Positions 34,616-43,310 are shown, numbered from the stretch's first letter. The stretch: 64,000 nt of DNA from JALYRV01 sp036675475 (GCA_036675475.1 JAKFEY010000036.1:1-64000); one strand, 5' to 3'. Notes: generated by a model from the letters alone, not told the origin. Numbers and translations: made by a program.

Positions 34616-35779
34616 TCAGTAGATCAAGAACTTCGAGCGCACCTGCTCGAACGCGCGCACGGACTCCGTCCAGTCCGCCGCAATCTGCCGTGCCGTGAGG
34701 CCGGCGTCCATGCCCTTCCGCAGCTTGTCCGATCCGAAGAGGATGTCGATCGGCAGCAGCGTGTATTCGTACTCGTAGGGCGGCTCGCGCCACGCGAACG
34801 CCGCCGGGTCCGCGTCGCGGAAGGCGATGACGAGGGCCACGCCGGTTTCCACCGCACGAAACTGCTCGCGATCGGTGACGTGCACCTGACAGCCGCCGCA
34901 GAGCCTCTTCGCGTGTTTGTGGAACGTCGGCTCGAAGGCATGCGGCCGGAACACGACGCCCGGAAGCCCCAGCCCGTTCAGGCGCGCGCAGAACGCCTCG
35001 GGATCCTTCACCCACGGCGCTCCGATCAACTCGAACGGCTTGGTCGTGCCGCGCCCCTCCGAGACGTTGATGCCCTCGAACAGCACAGCGCCCGGATAGA
35101 CGATCTCCGACTCGAGCGTCGGGATGTTCGGCGACGGCAGCACGAAGGGCAGGCCCGTGGCGTCGAAGTACAGGTCACGGCGCCAGCCCTGCATGGGAAT
35201 CACTTCGAGCTTCGCGCCGAGCCCCATGTGCTCGTTGAACATCCGCGCGAGCTCGCCGATGGTCATGCCGTGGCGCATCGGCAGCTCGTACAGGCCGACG
35301 AACGACTCGTAGCCCTTCTCGAGCATCGGCCCTTCCACCGCCACGCCGCCAATCGGGTTCGGGCGATCGCAGACGATCACCGGAAGGCCGTTGCGGGCGG
35401 CGGCCTTCAGGCAGTAGGCCATCGTGTAGATGTAGGTGTAGATGCGCGTGCCGACGTCCTGCAGATCGATCACGAGCGCGTCGAGCCCGGCCAGCATCTC
35501 GTCGGTCGGCTCGCGCGTTTCGCTGTAGAGCGAATACACGGGCACGCGGCGCGCCGCATCTTCGGCGTGCGGCGACTCGATCATGTTCTCCTGCACGTCG
35601 GAGCGGATGCCGTGCTGCGGCCCGAAGAGCGCCGCGATGACCACGCCGGCCTCGGCGGCGCGATCGGTGACGTGGCGGAATCCCGAATCAATCGACGCGG
35701 GGTTGCACACGAGGCCGATGCGCCGGCCTTTGAGCAGGTCCTTCTGAAGGAGGATGTCGGTGCCGAGCGCGATGGCCAT
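34616..35779 (-). CDS. namZ: DUF1343 protein, exo-beta-N-acetylmuramidase (NamZ-like)
   Basis: The 387-residue protein matches the DUF1343 family throughout: GRRIGLVCNPASID, LFGPQHGIRSDVQENM, DVGTRIYTYIYTMAYCL and CDRPNPIGG. Characterised members (NamZ) remove terminal MurNAc from peptidoglycan fragments. No signal peptide is seen from this start, so it may act in the cytosol during muropeptide recycling, or export may depend on an unseen upstream start. The next two upstream genes encode FdhD and a cell-wall L,D-transpeptidase. Confidence 0.9.
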   Translation of the reverse strand: MAIALGTDILLQKDLLKGRRIGLVCNPASIDSGFRHVTDRAAEAGVVIAALFGPQHGIRSDVQENMIESPHAEDAARRVPVYSLYSETREPTDEMLAGLDALVIDLQDVGTRIYTYIYTMAYCLKAAARNGLPVIVCDRPNPIGGVAVEGPMLEKGYESFVGLYELPMRHGMTIGELARMFNEHMGLGAKLEVIPMQGWRRDLYFDATGLPFVLPSPNIPTLESEIVYPGAVLFEGINVSEGRGTTKPFELIGAPWVKDPEAFCARLNGLGLPGVVFRPHAFEPTFHKHAKRLCGGCQVHVTDREQFRAVETGVALVIAFRDADPAAFAWREPPYEYEYTLLPIDILFGSDKLRKGMDAGLTARQIAADWTESVRAFEQVRSKFLIY

Positions 35780-35793
35780 GGGGTCCGTCCAGA

Positions 35794-36627
35794 TTACACA
35801 ATCCGGTCGAAGCCGGAATAGAGGTTGAAGCGATCTTCGCGCAGAAAGCCGGCGAGGGTGAGGTTGAACGCGCGGGCCGTCTCGACCGCCAGGCTCGACG
35901 GCGCGCCGACGGCCGCCAGCACCGGCACGGCCGCGCGCACGGCCTTGTGCACGATCTCGAAGGCGGCGCGGCCGCTGACGATGAGAATCGCCGGCGGCGG
36001 GTGGGAGGCCGGTCCCGGCGCGCGACGGAGGAGTGAGCCGACGAGCTTGTCGACGGCGTTGTGGCGTCCGACGTCCTCGGCCGAGGCGATGAGCCGGCCA
36101 CCGGCGTCGAAGAGCGCCGCCGCGTGAATGCCGCCGGTCTCATCGAAGGCGGCCTGACGGGCCCTGAGGGCCGCCGGCAGCGACTGCAGGGTGTCACGCG
36201 TGACCTCGGGGCCAGGCGGCAGCGTCGCGGTTCCCAGCGCGCGCAAATCGTCGATGGCGTCGCGGCCGCACAGGCCGCAGGCGCTGGAGCGGACGAGCAC
36301 GCGGCGCGCCAGCCGGTCGTCGATCGGCGTCGAGGGGCTGAGGCTGACGCGCAGGTGGCCGGCGCCGGCGGTGAGGCACGCCTCGATGTCCTGTCCGCTG
36401 TGGATGAAGCCCTCGGCGAAGAGCAGGCCGGCGGCGAGGTCCTCGTCGCGGCCGGGCGTGCGCAGCAGCACGCCCGCGCTGACGCGCCGGCGATCGCCGC
36501 GTGGTCCATATTCGAGTTCGAGCAGCAGGGGTTCTTCGACGGCGACGAGATCGGCGTCGGCGGCGGGGCCGGTGGGGGAGGCGCCCACGCGGCGCACCGC
36601 CGCGACCCGGACAGGCGAATCCTTCAC
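35794..36627 (-). CDS. fdhD: Formate dehydrogenase accessory sulfurtransferase FdhD
   Basis: The 277-residue protein transfers sulfur to the molybdenum cofactor of formate dehydrogenases. It has the family motifs EEPLLLELEY, AAGLLFAEGFI, the reactive CxxC in SSACGLCGRD (Cys117/Cys120) and EDVGRHNAVDKLVGS. GTG overlaps the L,D-transpeptidase stop (GTGA). No formate dehydrogenase gene is in the window, so its client lies elsewhere. Confidence 0.94.
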   Translation of the reverse strand: MKDSPVRVAAVRRVGASPTGPAADADLVAVEEPLLLELEYGPRGDRRRVSAGVLLRTPGRDEDLAAGLLFAEGFIHSGQDIEACLTAGAGHLRVSLSPSTPIDDRLARRVLVRSSACGLCGRDAIDDLRALGTATLPPGPEVTRDTLQSLPAALRARQAAFDETGGIHAAALFDAGGRLIASAEDVGRHNAVDKLVGSLLRRAPGPASHPPPAILIVSGRAAFEIVHKAVRAAVPVLAAVGAPSSLAVETARAFNLTLAGFLREDRFNLYSGFDRIV

Positions 36628-37496
36628 TCCAGGATTATCACCGCTCTTCCTTCGCGCTGCTTCAGGGCCTGGGCGGCCGCGGGCGTGGCGGCGAGATCCG
36701 CGGCGCCGATCTCCGCCAGCGTCGCCGCCAGCGCGGCCTTCGTCACGCCGCCGCGCCCGTAGGGATCGCGGTGCACTTCCACAAAGACCGTGCGCCCGTC
36801 TTTCGCCGCAAGCAGCGGCTCGTAGATGATGACCGCGCGATCTCCTTTCGTCACCTGCTCGAACAGGTGCTCGACGTCCTCGATCGACATCCGGATGCAG
36901 CCGTGCGTCGAGTACTTGAAGATGCTCGACGGCGCATTCGTGCCGTGGATGCCAATCGACGGCGTCAGCCCGATCCATCGCGTGCCCAGCGGGTTGTCCG
37001 GCCCGGGCGCCACGCGCGTCAGCACGCGCTTGCCCTCGCGCGCCATCTCGGCCTGAATCGACTTCGGCACTTCCCACGACGGATCGACTTCCATCTCGCG
37101 CACGGTGAATTCGCCAACCGGCGTCCGCCATCCGCCGCTTCCCACCGCCACGGGATACGACGCCTTCAGCGATCCGCCGCGAAACAGGAACAGGCGGCGC
37201 TGCGGCAGGTTGATCACGATGCCGTCGGTGAAGCCCGTGGGGATGATGTGCCGGTTGTCGACCTCGATCGTCTCGCCCGGCTTCAGCCGCGCGTTGGCCG
37301 GGATGCCGTTGTCACGCGCCAGCACCGCGGGCTCGAGGCCGAAGCGGGCGGCCACGAGCGCGAGCGTATCGCCGCGCATGATCTGATAGCGCTGAACGTC
37401 GCCGGTTATGGCAGGGGTGCCCGCGACGGCGAACGCCGCCGCGGACGAGAACACAAGAGCCAGAATGACCGCCGATTGGCGGGAACGAGTCCACAT
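36624..37496 (-). CDS. L,D-transpeptidase with LysM domain
   Basis: The 290-residue periplasmic enzyme forms or exchanges peptidoglycan cross-links. It has a signal peptide (1-25), a LysM domain (about 36-80, YQIMRGDTLALVAARFG) and a YkuD catalytic domain (about 90-240). The active site is HGTNAP followed by YSTHGCIRMS, with His184, His198 and nucleophile Cys200 by count. It is the first gene of a run with fdhD and namZ. Confidence 0.94.
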   Translation of the reverse strand: MWTRSRQSAVILALVFSSAAAFAVAGTPAITGDVQRYQIMRGDTLALVAARFGLEPAVLARDNGIPANARLKPGETIEVDNRHIIPTGFTDGIVINLPQRRLFLFRGGSLKASYPVAVGSGGWRTPVGEFTVREMEVDPSWEVPKSIQAEMAREGKRVLTRVAPGPDNPLGTRWIGLTPSIGIHGTNAPSSIFKYSTHGCIRMSIEDVEHLFEQVTKGDRAVIIYEPLLAAKDGRTVFVEVHRDPYGRGGVTKAALAATLAEIGAADLAATPAAAQALKQREGRAVIILE

Positions 37497-37554
37497 GACT
37501 CATTCCTTCGCAAACGGCCTGCCCGAAATCGGTGCAGCTCAGGCGCGGCGCGAC

Positions 37555-39750
37555 TCAGTACGTCGCGATCAGCGAAATCGACAGCGAGCGGCCGGGCGCC
37601 AGCACCGCGCGCGCCGCCTGCGTCGCGAAGTACGCCGCGTCGAACAGGTTGCGGATCTGGCCGCGCACCTCGAGGCGCGGCAGCACGTGCAGGCCGCCCG
37701 CGAGATCGATCAGCGTGTAGCCGTTGACTTCGCGCTCGGTCGGCCCCGGCGTGTCGTCCTCCGCAAACCAGGCCGCGCGCGCCTGCGCGAACCCGCGCGC
37801 GCCGAACATCTTCCGGCCGAGCACGGTGAACGTTGCCGGCGTGATCCCGTCGAGCGGCACGCGGCCGCGCTCGCCGAGCGCGCTGTCGCCGGGCGTGTCG
37901 CCGCGGGCGATCTGCGCCGTGAATTCGATCGCCATCTGCGCCGGCAGCGACGCCTGCGCCTCGGCCTCCAGCCCGGTCACGACGGCTTCTCCGCGATTGC
38001 GAAAGAAGAAGTCGTCATCGTCGCCGTACCGCTCGATCAGGTCGGAGATGGTGTAGTGGTACGCGTTGACGCCGAGCCGCACGCGGCCGGCCGTATAGCG
38101 GACCGCGCCGTCGAACTGCAGGCTCGACTCCGGGTCGAGATCGGGATTGCCGGTGATGAAGCCGCGCCCCGACGGGCCGCGGAAGTAGCGATCGGACAGC
38201 ACCGGATCGCGGAACCCGCGCGCCACCTGCCCGGTGAGCGTCAGACCCTCGAACGGGCCCGCGGTCAACGAGCCGAAGCCCGAGAAGGCGCCGTGCGCTG
38301 TCGACCGGCTGCCGAAAAACCCGCCCGGGTTCTTTGTCGTCACGTAATCGAAACGGCCGCCCGCCGCTGCCGAGACGCGCGGCGCCAGCGCGCTGTCGAT
38401 CTGCAGGAACACGCCGCTGTCGTTGCGATGCGCGCCATCGATGGACACGTTGCTGGTGGTGCCGGCCAGCGCGCCCGACAGGTCGTACTCCTCCATGATG
38501 TCGAGCGCGTCGAGCCCGAAGCGCCCGCTGATGTCGAGGCCGGCCATCAGGCGCGTGTCGCCCAGCGCGCGCTCGGACACGGCGCGCAGCTGATAATCAC
38601 GTGCGCGCACGTCCGCGCGCTCCACGGCCCGCGGCGTGGTGGCGGTGGCGAACGTGTCCTGGTCGGTGATGTTGGTGTAGCTGCCGATGAGCGCGTCGAT
38701 GGCGAGCGCGCCGAAGGGGCCCGCGCTGCCAATCTGGTAGTTGGCCGTCAGGCGATGCGACGTGTCTTCCGGGTAGAAGAACCGCACGCGGCGCGAGTTG
38801 TTGCGCGGCCGCTCCAGATCCGTGGCGAAGTCGCTTTGCCAGCCGAACGACAGATGGTTGGCCCCGAGCGCGTGCGTCGTGCGCACGAGAAAGCCCGCGT
38901 CTTCCCATCCCGAGTTGAAGACGTCGCCTTCCGCGCTGTCGTAATCCTCGGCGTTGCGGTAGTGCGCCTGCGCAAACAGCCCCGTCGCCGCGAATCCGCG
39001 GCCGGCCTCGGCGCTGTAGCGCTGCTCCGGCACGCCGGCGCCAAACGTCACCAGGCCGCGCAGGTGCAGCGGATCGCCGGCTTCCACGCGCCGCGTGCGC
39101 GCCGCGATGACGCCGCCGAAGGCATCCGAGCCATAGGCGACCGATCCCGGCCCGCGCGCGACATCGACACCTTCGAGCACCGACGGATCGAGAAAGGTGG
39201 CGCTCGGTCCGACGCGGCGCTCGGACGTCACGCGCCCGCCGTCGATCAGAATCAGCGTGCGGCCGGCCGACAGCCCGCGCAGCGCCGGCACGCCCGCGTG
39301 GCCTTCCGAGACCTGGTTCACGCCGGCCACGTTCTCGAGCGCCTGAATCAGATTCTCGGGCGATCGCACGGCGATGTCGCGGCCCGACACCGAGGTCATG
39401 CCCGCCGCCGGCGAGGCATCGATGCTCGGGGCCGCACCGGTCACCGTGACCTGCTCGGCGATCGCGCTGACGCGAACGGTGACCTCGGCGCCAAGCGTTT
39501 CGATCAGCACCGGCTTCGCCAGCGCGCCGGTCGGAAGGATGACGAGAATTTCGAACGGCGGCTTCGGATCCGGCGTCCAGGTGAAGCGTCCGGCCGCATC
39601 GGTCTTCACCGAGCCGGTCATGCCCAGGATGGACACTTCCGCGTTGGCGACGGGATTCCCGGTGCGGTCGTCGATGACGCGTCCGGGAAATGCCGCAGCG
39701 GGCGCCGCGCTCATCACGAGCAGGACGGCCGCAAGACGGAGATTACGCAT
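37555..39750 (-). CDS. TonB-dependent receptor with N-terminal CarboxypepD_reg domain
   Basis: The 731-residue outer-membrane receptor has a signal peptide (1-21), a regulatory-like beta domain (22-95, VIDDRTGNPVANAEV), then EQVTVTGAAPSID and a plug with ALRGLSAGRTLILIDG and GSVAYGSDAFGGVI. The barrel closes with SLSISLIATY. The plug resembles BtuB/vitamin-type and haem-type receptors more than siderophore ones. It is monocistronic and no Fur-like palindrome is evident upstream. The substrate is unknown. Confidence 0.9.
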   Translation of the reverse strand: MRNLRLAAVLLVMSAAPAAAFPGRVIDDRTGNPVANAEVSILGMTGSVKTDAAGRFTWTPDPKPPFEILVILPTGALAKPVLIETLGAEVTVRVSAIAEQVTVTGAAPSIDASPAAGMTSVSGRDIAVRSPENLIQALENVAGVNQVSEGHAGVPALRGLSAGRTLILIDGGRVTSERRVGPSATFLDPSVLEGVDVARGPGSVAYGSDAFGGVIAARTRRVEAGDPLHLRGLVTFGAGVPEQRYSAEAGRGFAATGLFAQAHYRNAEDYDSAEGDVFNSGWEDAGFLVRTTHALGANHLSFGWQSDFATDLERPRNNSRRVRFFYPEDTSHRLTANYQIGSAGPFGALAIDALIGSYTNITDQDTFATATTPRAVERADVRARDYQLRAVSERALGDTRLMAGLDISGRFGLDALDIMEEYDLSGALAGTTSNVSIDGAHRNDSGVFLQIDSALAPRVSAAAGGRFDYVTTKNPGGFFGSRSTAHGAFSGFGSLTAGPFEGLTLTGQVARGFRDPVLSDRYFRGPSGRGFITGNPDLDPESSLQFDGAVRYTAGRVRLGVNAYHYTISDLIERYGDDDDFFFRNRGEAVVTGLEAEAQASLPAQMAIEFTAQIARGDTPGDSALGERGRVPLDGITPATFTVLGRKMFGARGFAQARAAWFAEDDTPGPTEREVNGYTLIDLAGGLHVLPRLEVRGQIRNLFDAAYFATQAARAVLAPGRSLSISLIATY

Positions 39751-39801
39751 CAGCTGAATTTAAAGGAGCGCGCCGCTTACTACCAGCGCTCGTAGTTCGT
39801 C

Positions 39802-40761
39802 TCAGGGCAGCGAGACGAGCGTTTCGAGCAGCGTATGCGCGGCGCTCGACACCCACGGGCTGGCGGCAGCGGCCGCGAGTGCCGCAGTCATCGCCACGGT
39901 CACGGCGGCAAGCGCGCGCGAGTGGCCGGCATCACGGGCTTCGGCCTGGCCGCTCACCAGCCGGCGCACGCGATCTTCGATGCCTTCCCCGCGATAGAGC
40001 GCGCTGGCGGGCAGCACGACAGGGCGCGACGCCCCGGCGATGCGCGCCACTTGCACAAGGGCGGAGGCGAGTTCCAGCCTGCGGCCAGCGGCGTCGTCGG
40101 CGCGATGCTCCACGGCCTGATGCCAGGCGGCCGCCAAGGCGCGCGAGGCGCGCGTGAAGCCCAGCGCGTCGGGCGCGGCGTCCATCAGCAGCCGCGTGAC
40201 GTTGTCGAACGCCGACACATGCCGCCGTTCGTGCTCGACGATCGCCTGCAGCTCGCTCGGCGAACAGCCGTGCAGCACCGACGTGGAGATGAACAGCCGC
40301 GGCCGGAGCACGCCGATCACGGCCACCAGCGGAAAGGCGGTGTCGATCGCGAACGCCGGCATGCGCGCCACCGTGAGCGGCAGGGGCGTGCCGGTGGCCA
40401 GCCACGTGCGGCGCAGCGCCGCGGTGGCCATCGTGGTTCGCACGGCGCGCGTGATCGACGTCAGCAGAATGACGAGTCCGGCCGCGGCCGCCAGCACCAG
40501 CACGACGCCGACGCCCTCGATGTCGTCGCGCTGTTCGTGGCGGAAATAGCCTGGTGCGAGAATGAAGGCCGTTGCGGCGAGCGACGCCAGGGCCGGCAGC
40601 AGGCGATAGACGGCAAGCGTCCACGCGCGTGTCGCGGCCCCTGCACGATGCGACGAGCGCACCACCACGCCGGCGCACAGATACGCGACGAGCGACGTGG
40701 CAAGGCTCGACACGAAAAACGCGGCCAGCACGACGAGGACGAAGCGCTGCGCAAAGTTCAT
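39802..40761 (-). CDS. M56 family (BlaR1/MecR1-like) membrane metallopeptidase
   Basis: The 319-residue protein has four probable helices (about 8-35, 45-70, 82-102, 285-305) and the zinc motif HERRH (His177, Glu178, His181) in LQAIVEHERRHVSAFDN. It matches the protease part of BlaR1 sensors but lacks a C-terminal penicillin-binding domain. It overlaps the BlaI-type repressor gene by 4 nt. The pair is expected to sense an envelope signal and cleave the repressor. Confidence 0.9.
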   Translation of the reverse strand: MNFAQRFVLVVLAAFFVSSLATSLVAYLCAGVVVRSSHRAGAATRAWTLAVYRLLPALASLAATAFILAPGYFRHEQRDDIEGVGVVLVLAAAAGLVILLTSITRAVRTTMATAALRRTWLATGTPLPLTVARMPAFAIDTAFPLVAVIGVLRPRLFISTSVLHGCSPSELQAIVEHERRHVSAFDNVTRLLMDAAPDALGFTRASRALAAAWHQAVEHRADDAAGRRLELASALVQVARIAGASRPVVLPASALYRGEGIEDRVRRLVSGQAEARDAGHSRALAAVTVAMTAALAAAAASPWVSSAAHTLLETLVSLP

Positions 40762-41150
40762 GGCTGCTCCTCCTTCCGCTTCTCGTGAATCAGCCGCTCG
40801 AGCTCGTCGAGCAGCGCCTGGTCGTGATCGCCGACCGCGTCGACCAGAAACGACAGCAGCGCACCGGCCCCTTCCCGATCGGCCAGCAGAGGCACCAGGC
40901 TGCCGCCGGCCCGCGCGGCCTGAAACCGCCCGCGCGAATCATGCGGCGCATAGACGAACGCGCGCCCCTGCTTTTCGCGCGCCAGCACACCCTTCCGATG
41001 CAGCCGGTCCAGCGTCGTCATCAGCGTCGTGTAGGCGATGCCGGTAAACGCGGGCTGCAGGTCGCGCACGCTCGACGGGCAGCCCCGTGCCCAGAGGGCA
41101 TCGAGGACGCGGGCTTCGAGCGGGCCGAGACGGGTGTCCGACACTGGCAT
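40758..41150 (-). CDS. BlaI/MecI/CopY-type transcriptional repressor
   Basis: The 130-residue protein has the winged-helix start GPLEARVLDALWARG and the segment TTLMTTLDRLHRKGVLAREKQGRAF, split by the cap as TTLMTTLDRLHRKG and VLAREKQGRAF. The C-terminal helix contains the dimerisation and cleavage region. It is translated just before its partner M56 peptidase. The regulated genes are unknown; the upstream PepSY protein in the same run is a candidate. Confidence 0.92.
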   Translation of the reverse strand: MPVSDTRLGPLEARVLDALWARGCPSSVRDLQPAFTGIAYTTLMTTLDRLHRKGVLAREKQGRAFVYAPHDSRGRFQAARAGGSLVPLLADREGAGALLSFLVDAVGDHDQALLDELERLIHEKRKEEQP

Positions 41151-41154
41151 TACC

Positions 41155-41700
41155 TTATAACGCCCGGGGCACCGGATGCGCTTCAGTCGCCTTCCGGCGC
41201 CGGATGCGCCGCTTGTTCATGAGCGGATAGAGCCACATCCACATGCCGCCCAGCCACAGCACCAGCAGCGTGATCGCGGTCGGGAAAAACAGTCCGAGCT
41301 TCACGCCGTCGCCGAAGATCGACCCGTCGTGAATCGACTCGATCCAGTCCGAGCGGCGAAACCAGATCTGCTTGATCTCGCCGGTGCCGAGGTCGACCTG
41401 GGCCTCCCAGTCGGACTTGAGCCAGACCTTGACGATGCCCTTGTCGGGCCGCACGTCGAGGCGGTTGACGTCCTCCCAGCCGGTGACGCCGAGGCTGGGC
41501 TCGCGCTTGACGGCCTCGAGAATGCCGCTGAGCTCCAGCACCGGCGCGGTCACGCTGCCGCGCTGTTCCGGCGGCTGCACCCAGGCCCAGTGTTTCTTCA
41601 GTTGCAGGACGATTCCCGTGCAGATGATGATGAACAGCGGCACGGCGATAATCGCGCTGGCCCAGTAGTGGACCTTCCTGTTGAGGACGTTGAAATGCAT
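41155..41700 (-). CDS. PepSY-domain membrane protein
   Basis: The 181-residue protein has an N-terminal helix (VHYWASAIIAVPLFIIICTG), a periplasmic PepSY-like domain (about 50-125, with VKVWLKSDWEAQVDLGTGE) and a C-terminal helix (ITLLVLWLGGMWMWLYPL) with a basic tail. It may be a small diheme-reductase-like or protease-inhibitor protein. It lies 4 bp upstream of the BlaI gene. Its start codon overlaps that of the divergent gene at 41695. Confidence 0.8.
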   Translation of the reverse strand: MHFNVLNRKVHYWASAIIAVPLFIIICTGIVLQLKKHWAWVQPPEQRGSVTAPVLELSGILEAVKREPSLGVTGWEDVNRLDVRPDKGIVKVWLKSDWEAQVDLGTGEIKQIWFRRSDWIESIHDGSIFGDGVKLGLFFPTAITLLVLWLGGMWMWLYPLMNKRRIRRRKATEAHPVPRAL

Positions 41701-42261
41701 GCGAATAAATGGATGCTAGCGGCGGTGTGCGTGCTACTACCAGCAATCGTAATTGGCGCGCAGCAGGTGAGGCCGGTGCTGGGGACGTGGACGACCGACG
41801 CGAGCGGCGTCATCACGCACGACGCCTCGAAGTGGGCCGCGAAGGAAGGCTATCCGCTGGCCGTCTTCAACGAACCGGCCACCTTCACCGGCGGCACCGC
41901 CAGCATTGAGTTCAAGATGATCGGCGGCACCGACGACTACACGGCCGGCCTGTCGTTCGGCCATCAGGGATCGTCGTACTACTACGTGCGCTACAACACG
42001 AAGGACGGCAACGTCGCGCTGTGGCGGATGGACGGGCCGAAGCGCACCGTCATCAAGCATGGCGAGCATCACGAACAGCTCGCCAGGAACCAATGGCACC
42101 GCCTCGAGCTCACGGTGCAGGGCCGGCGCGTCAGCGCCACCGTGAACGGCGGCGCGCTGCAGGTCGAGCACGAGCTCGATCGGCCCGTCTCCGGGCGCCT
42201 CGGGCTTTACACCAAGCCCGACGCGACAAGCGCGTTCCGAAACCTGATCGTGAAGCCATAG
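41695..42261 (+). CDS. Secreted LamG/DUF1080-like jelly-roll protein
   Basis: The 188-residue exported protein has a signal peptide (KWMLAAVCVLLPAIVIGAQQ). The mature part is a single concanavalin-like beta-sandwich: TASIEFKMIGG, AGLSFGHQGSSYYYVRYN, WHRLELTVQGRRVSATVNGG and a closing AFRNLIVKP. This resembles 3-keto-disaccharide hydrolase/LamG domains that bind or act on glycans. The first ATG shares bases with the divergent PepSY gene; an alternative ATG at 41713 leaves 12 bp. Confidence 0.78.
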   Translation: MHANKWMLAAVCVLLPAIVIGAQQVRPVLGTWTTDASGVITHDASKWAAKEGYPLAVFNEPATFTGGTASIEFKMIGGTDDYTAGLSFGHQGSSYYYVRYNTKDGNVALWRMDGPKRTVIKHGEHHEQLARNQWHRLELTVQGRRVSATVNGGALQVEHELDRPVSGRLGLYTKPDATSAFRNLIVKP

Positions 42262-42322
42262 GCCGGCGTGCCGCCGGCGCACGATGTCGTAACCGTATAG
42301 ACGATCTCAGTCGGTGGGGATG

Positions 42323-42351
42323 GTGTGGTCCAGCTCATCACTGGACCACAC
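42323..42351. terminator. Perfect hairpin downstream of the LamG-like gene
   Basis: An 11-bp perfect stem (GTGTGGTCCAG with CTGGACCACAC) closes a 7-nt loop CTCATCA. It lies 62 bp past the plus-strand stop and 6 bp past the minus-strand stop of the next gene. It could terminate both convergent transcripts, although only weak T-runs follow. Confidence 0.5.
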
Positions 42352-42356
42352 GAGTT

Positions 42357-42539
42357 TCAGCTCAAGGCCTCGTCGCGGATGCCCTTGCTCTTATTGGTGC
42401 CCTGCTGGGGGATCGGATCTTCCTGGTCGGCGGGATCGACACGCGGCCGGCGCGCCTGATCCTCCGCGCTTTCGTGCACGGCAGCTTCGCGCTTCTCTTC
42501 TTCTGGTCCGCGGTTATGGATGGGAGTGTGCTCGGCCAT
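42357..42539 (-). CDS. Small hydrophilic protein (60 aa)
   Basis: A highly charged protein (MAEHTPIHNRGPEEEKRE ...) with no cysteine, no membrane segment and no signal. The ATG is preceded by a full AAGGAGG ribosome-binding site 4 nt upstream, which argues strongly for translation. The composition suggests a disordered stress or DNA-associated protein. I do not recognise a family. Element B lies immediately upstream, so the promoter is probably near or within it. Confidence 0.65.
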   Translation of the reverse strand: MAEHTPIHNRGPEEEKREAAVHESAEDQARRPRVDPADQEDPIPQQGTNKSKGIRDEALS

Positions 42540-42557
42540 GTCGCCTCCTTGTTAGAA

Positions 42558-42646
42558 CGGCAAGTCACTTGACATGCCGTGGTAGCCTGCCGGGCTTCCT
42601 GAGCCGTCCGGCGCCTGAATACCACGGCATGTCAAGTGACTTGCCG
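42558..42646. repeat. Dispersed palindromic element, copy B
   Basis: Perfect 27-bp arms at 42558-42584 and 42620-42646 surround a 35-bp centre. The arm holds CACTTGACATGCCGTGGTA, as in copies A and C, and the centre matches them in reverse orientation. It sits in a 393-bp gap (42540-42932) that otherwise holds a terminator and an 18-bp palindrome, and no convincing gene. Confidence 0.92.
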
Positions 42647-42661
42647 CCGTATAACGAGGTG

Positions 42662-42704
42662 ATTTAGCAAAAGAAAGGCCCCCGGGCGTGCCCCCCCGGG
42701 GGCC
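42662..42704 (-). terminator. Rho-independent terminator
   Basis: On the minus strand a 10-bp GC-only stem (42677-42686 with 42695-42704) with an 8-nt loop is followed by TTTCTTTTGCTAAAT. It matches the standard terminator form and would end the transcript of the 125-residue protein gene upstream. Confidence 0.85.
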
Positions 42705-42897
42705 TCTCCATCGAGCAGAGGAGAAGCGCGAGCTCCGCAGGCGACATCGGCAGCCACTCCCCAGCGAGCTGCCAGCGTCACGCGTACGGAACTCAGCGCG
42801 TGGTGCGCAGGGTTGCACGCGCCATGCCCGGGCTGGACGTCAGAAAGGGGTGAATTCAGGCCTGTTTTCGAAGATCGCGCCGGATGACTAGCCAAAG

Positions 42898-42915
42898 TTT
42901 GGCCGATCGGCCAAA
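42898..42915. repeat. Perfect 18-bp palindrome
   Basis: TTTGGCCGATCGGCCAAA is a complete palindrome 17 bp downstream of the stop of the 125-residue protein gene, and further GGCC repeats surround it. It could be an attenuating hairpin or a protein-binding site in addition to the terminator at 42662. Confidence 0.6.
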
Positions 42916-42932
42916 CCGTTGGCCGCTTCGGC

Positions 42933-43310
42933 TCAGTCGAGCGACTGCAGCCAGCCGTCCATTTCCGAGCGCGTTTCCTGTCCGGCGGACCGGGCCAGCT
43001 CCTGCGGGGTGAGTCCTGTTGACGCCGCGTACGCGATCCATTCGTCGACGATGGGCCGCAGCCGTTCCTTCAGCGGCTCGTCGTGATGCTGCAGCGCCAG
43101 GTGCAAATCGCACAGCGCGTCGAGGGCGACCAGCTCTTCGGGTTGCGCGACCGTGGAGCCGTCCGGCGACGAGGCCAGCGCATGGTCGATCGCGGCCTCG
43201 AAACGGGCGAGCTTGTCGCTGATGCCGGGGTCGAGCACCGGCGTCTGGACGCGGAGTGCCGTGGCGGCCACCCGCGTGTCTTCGAGCACTCCGTACAGTG
43301 TCCGGCGCAT
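42933..43310 (-). CDS. Hypothetical helical protein (125 aa)
   Basis: Family not recognised. ATG 43310 follows AAGGGA by 5 nt; the frame is open further upstream, but earlier starts lack such a site. The protein is predicted all-helical and soluble, with charged amphipathic segments (SDKLARFEAAIDHALASSPD, RLRPIVDEWIAYAAST). It is followed by a palindrome and a strong terminator and divergent from the protease gene, so it forms its own transcription unit. Confidence 0.6.
   Translation of the reverse strand: MRRTLYGVLEDTRVAATALRVQTPVLDPGISDKLARFEAAIDHALASSPDGSTVAQPEELVALDALCDLHLALQHHDEPLKERLRPIVDEWIAYAASTGLTPQELARSAGQETRSEMDGWLQSLD

Noticed and set aside
42552..42895. Two overlapping minus-strand frames of 87-88 codons in the gap before the 125-residue gene
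   Set aside because: Both run through palindromic element B and a rho-independent terminator and lack start signals.
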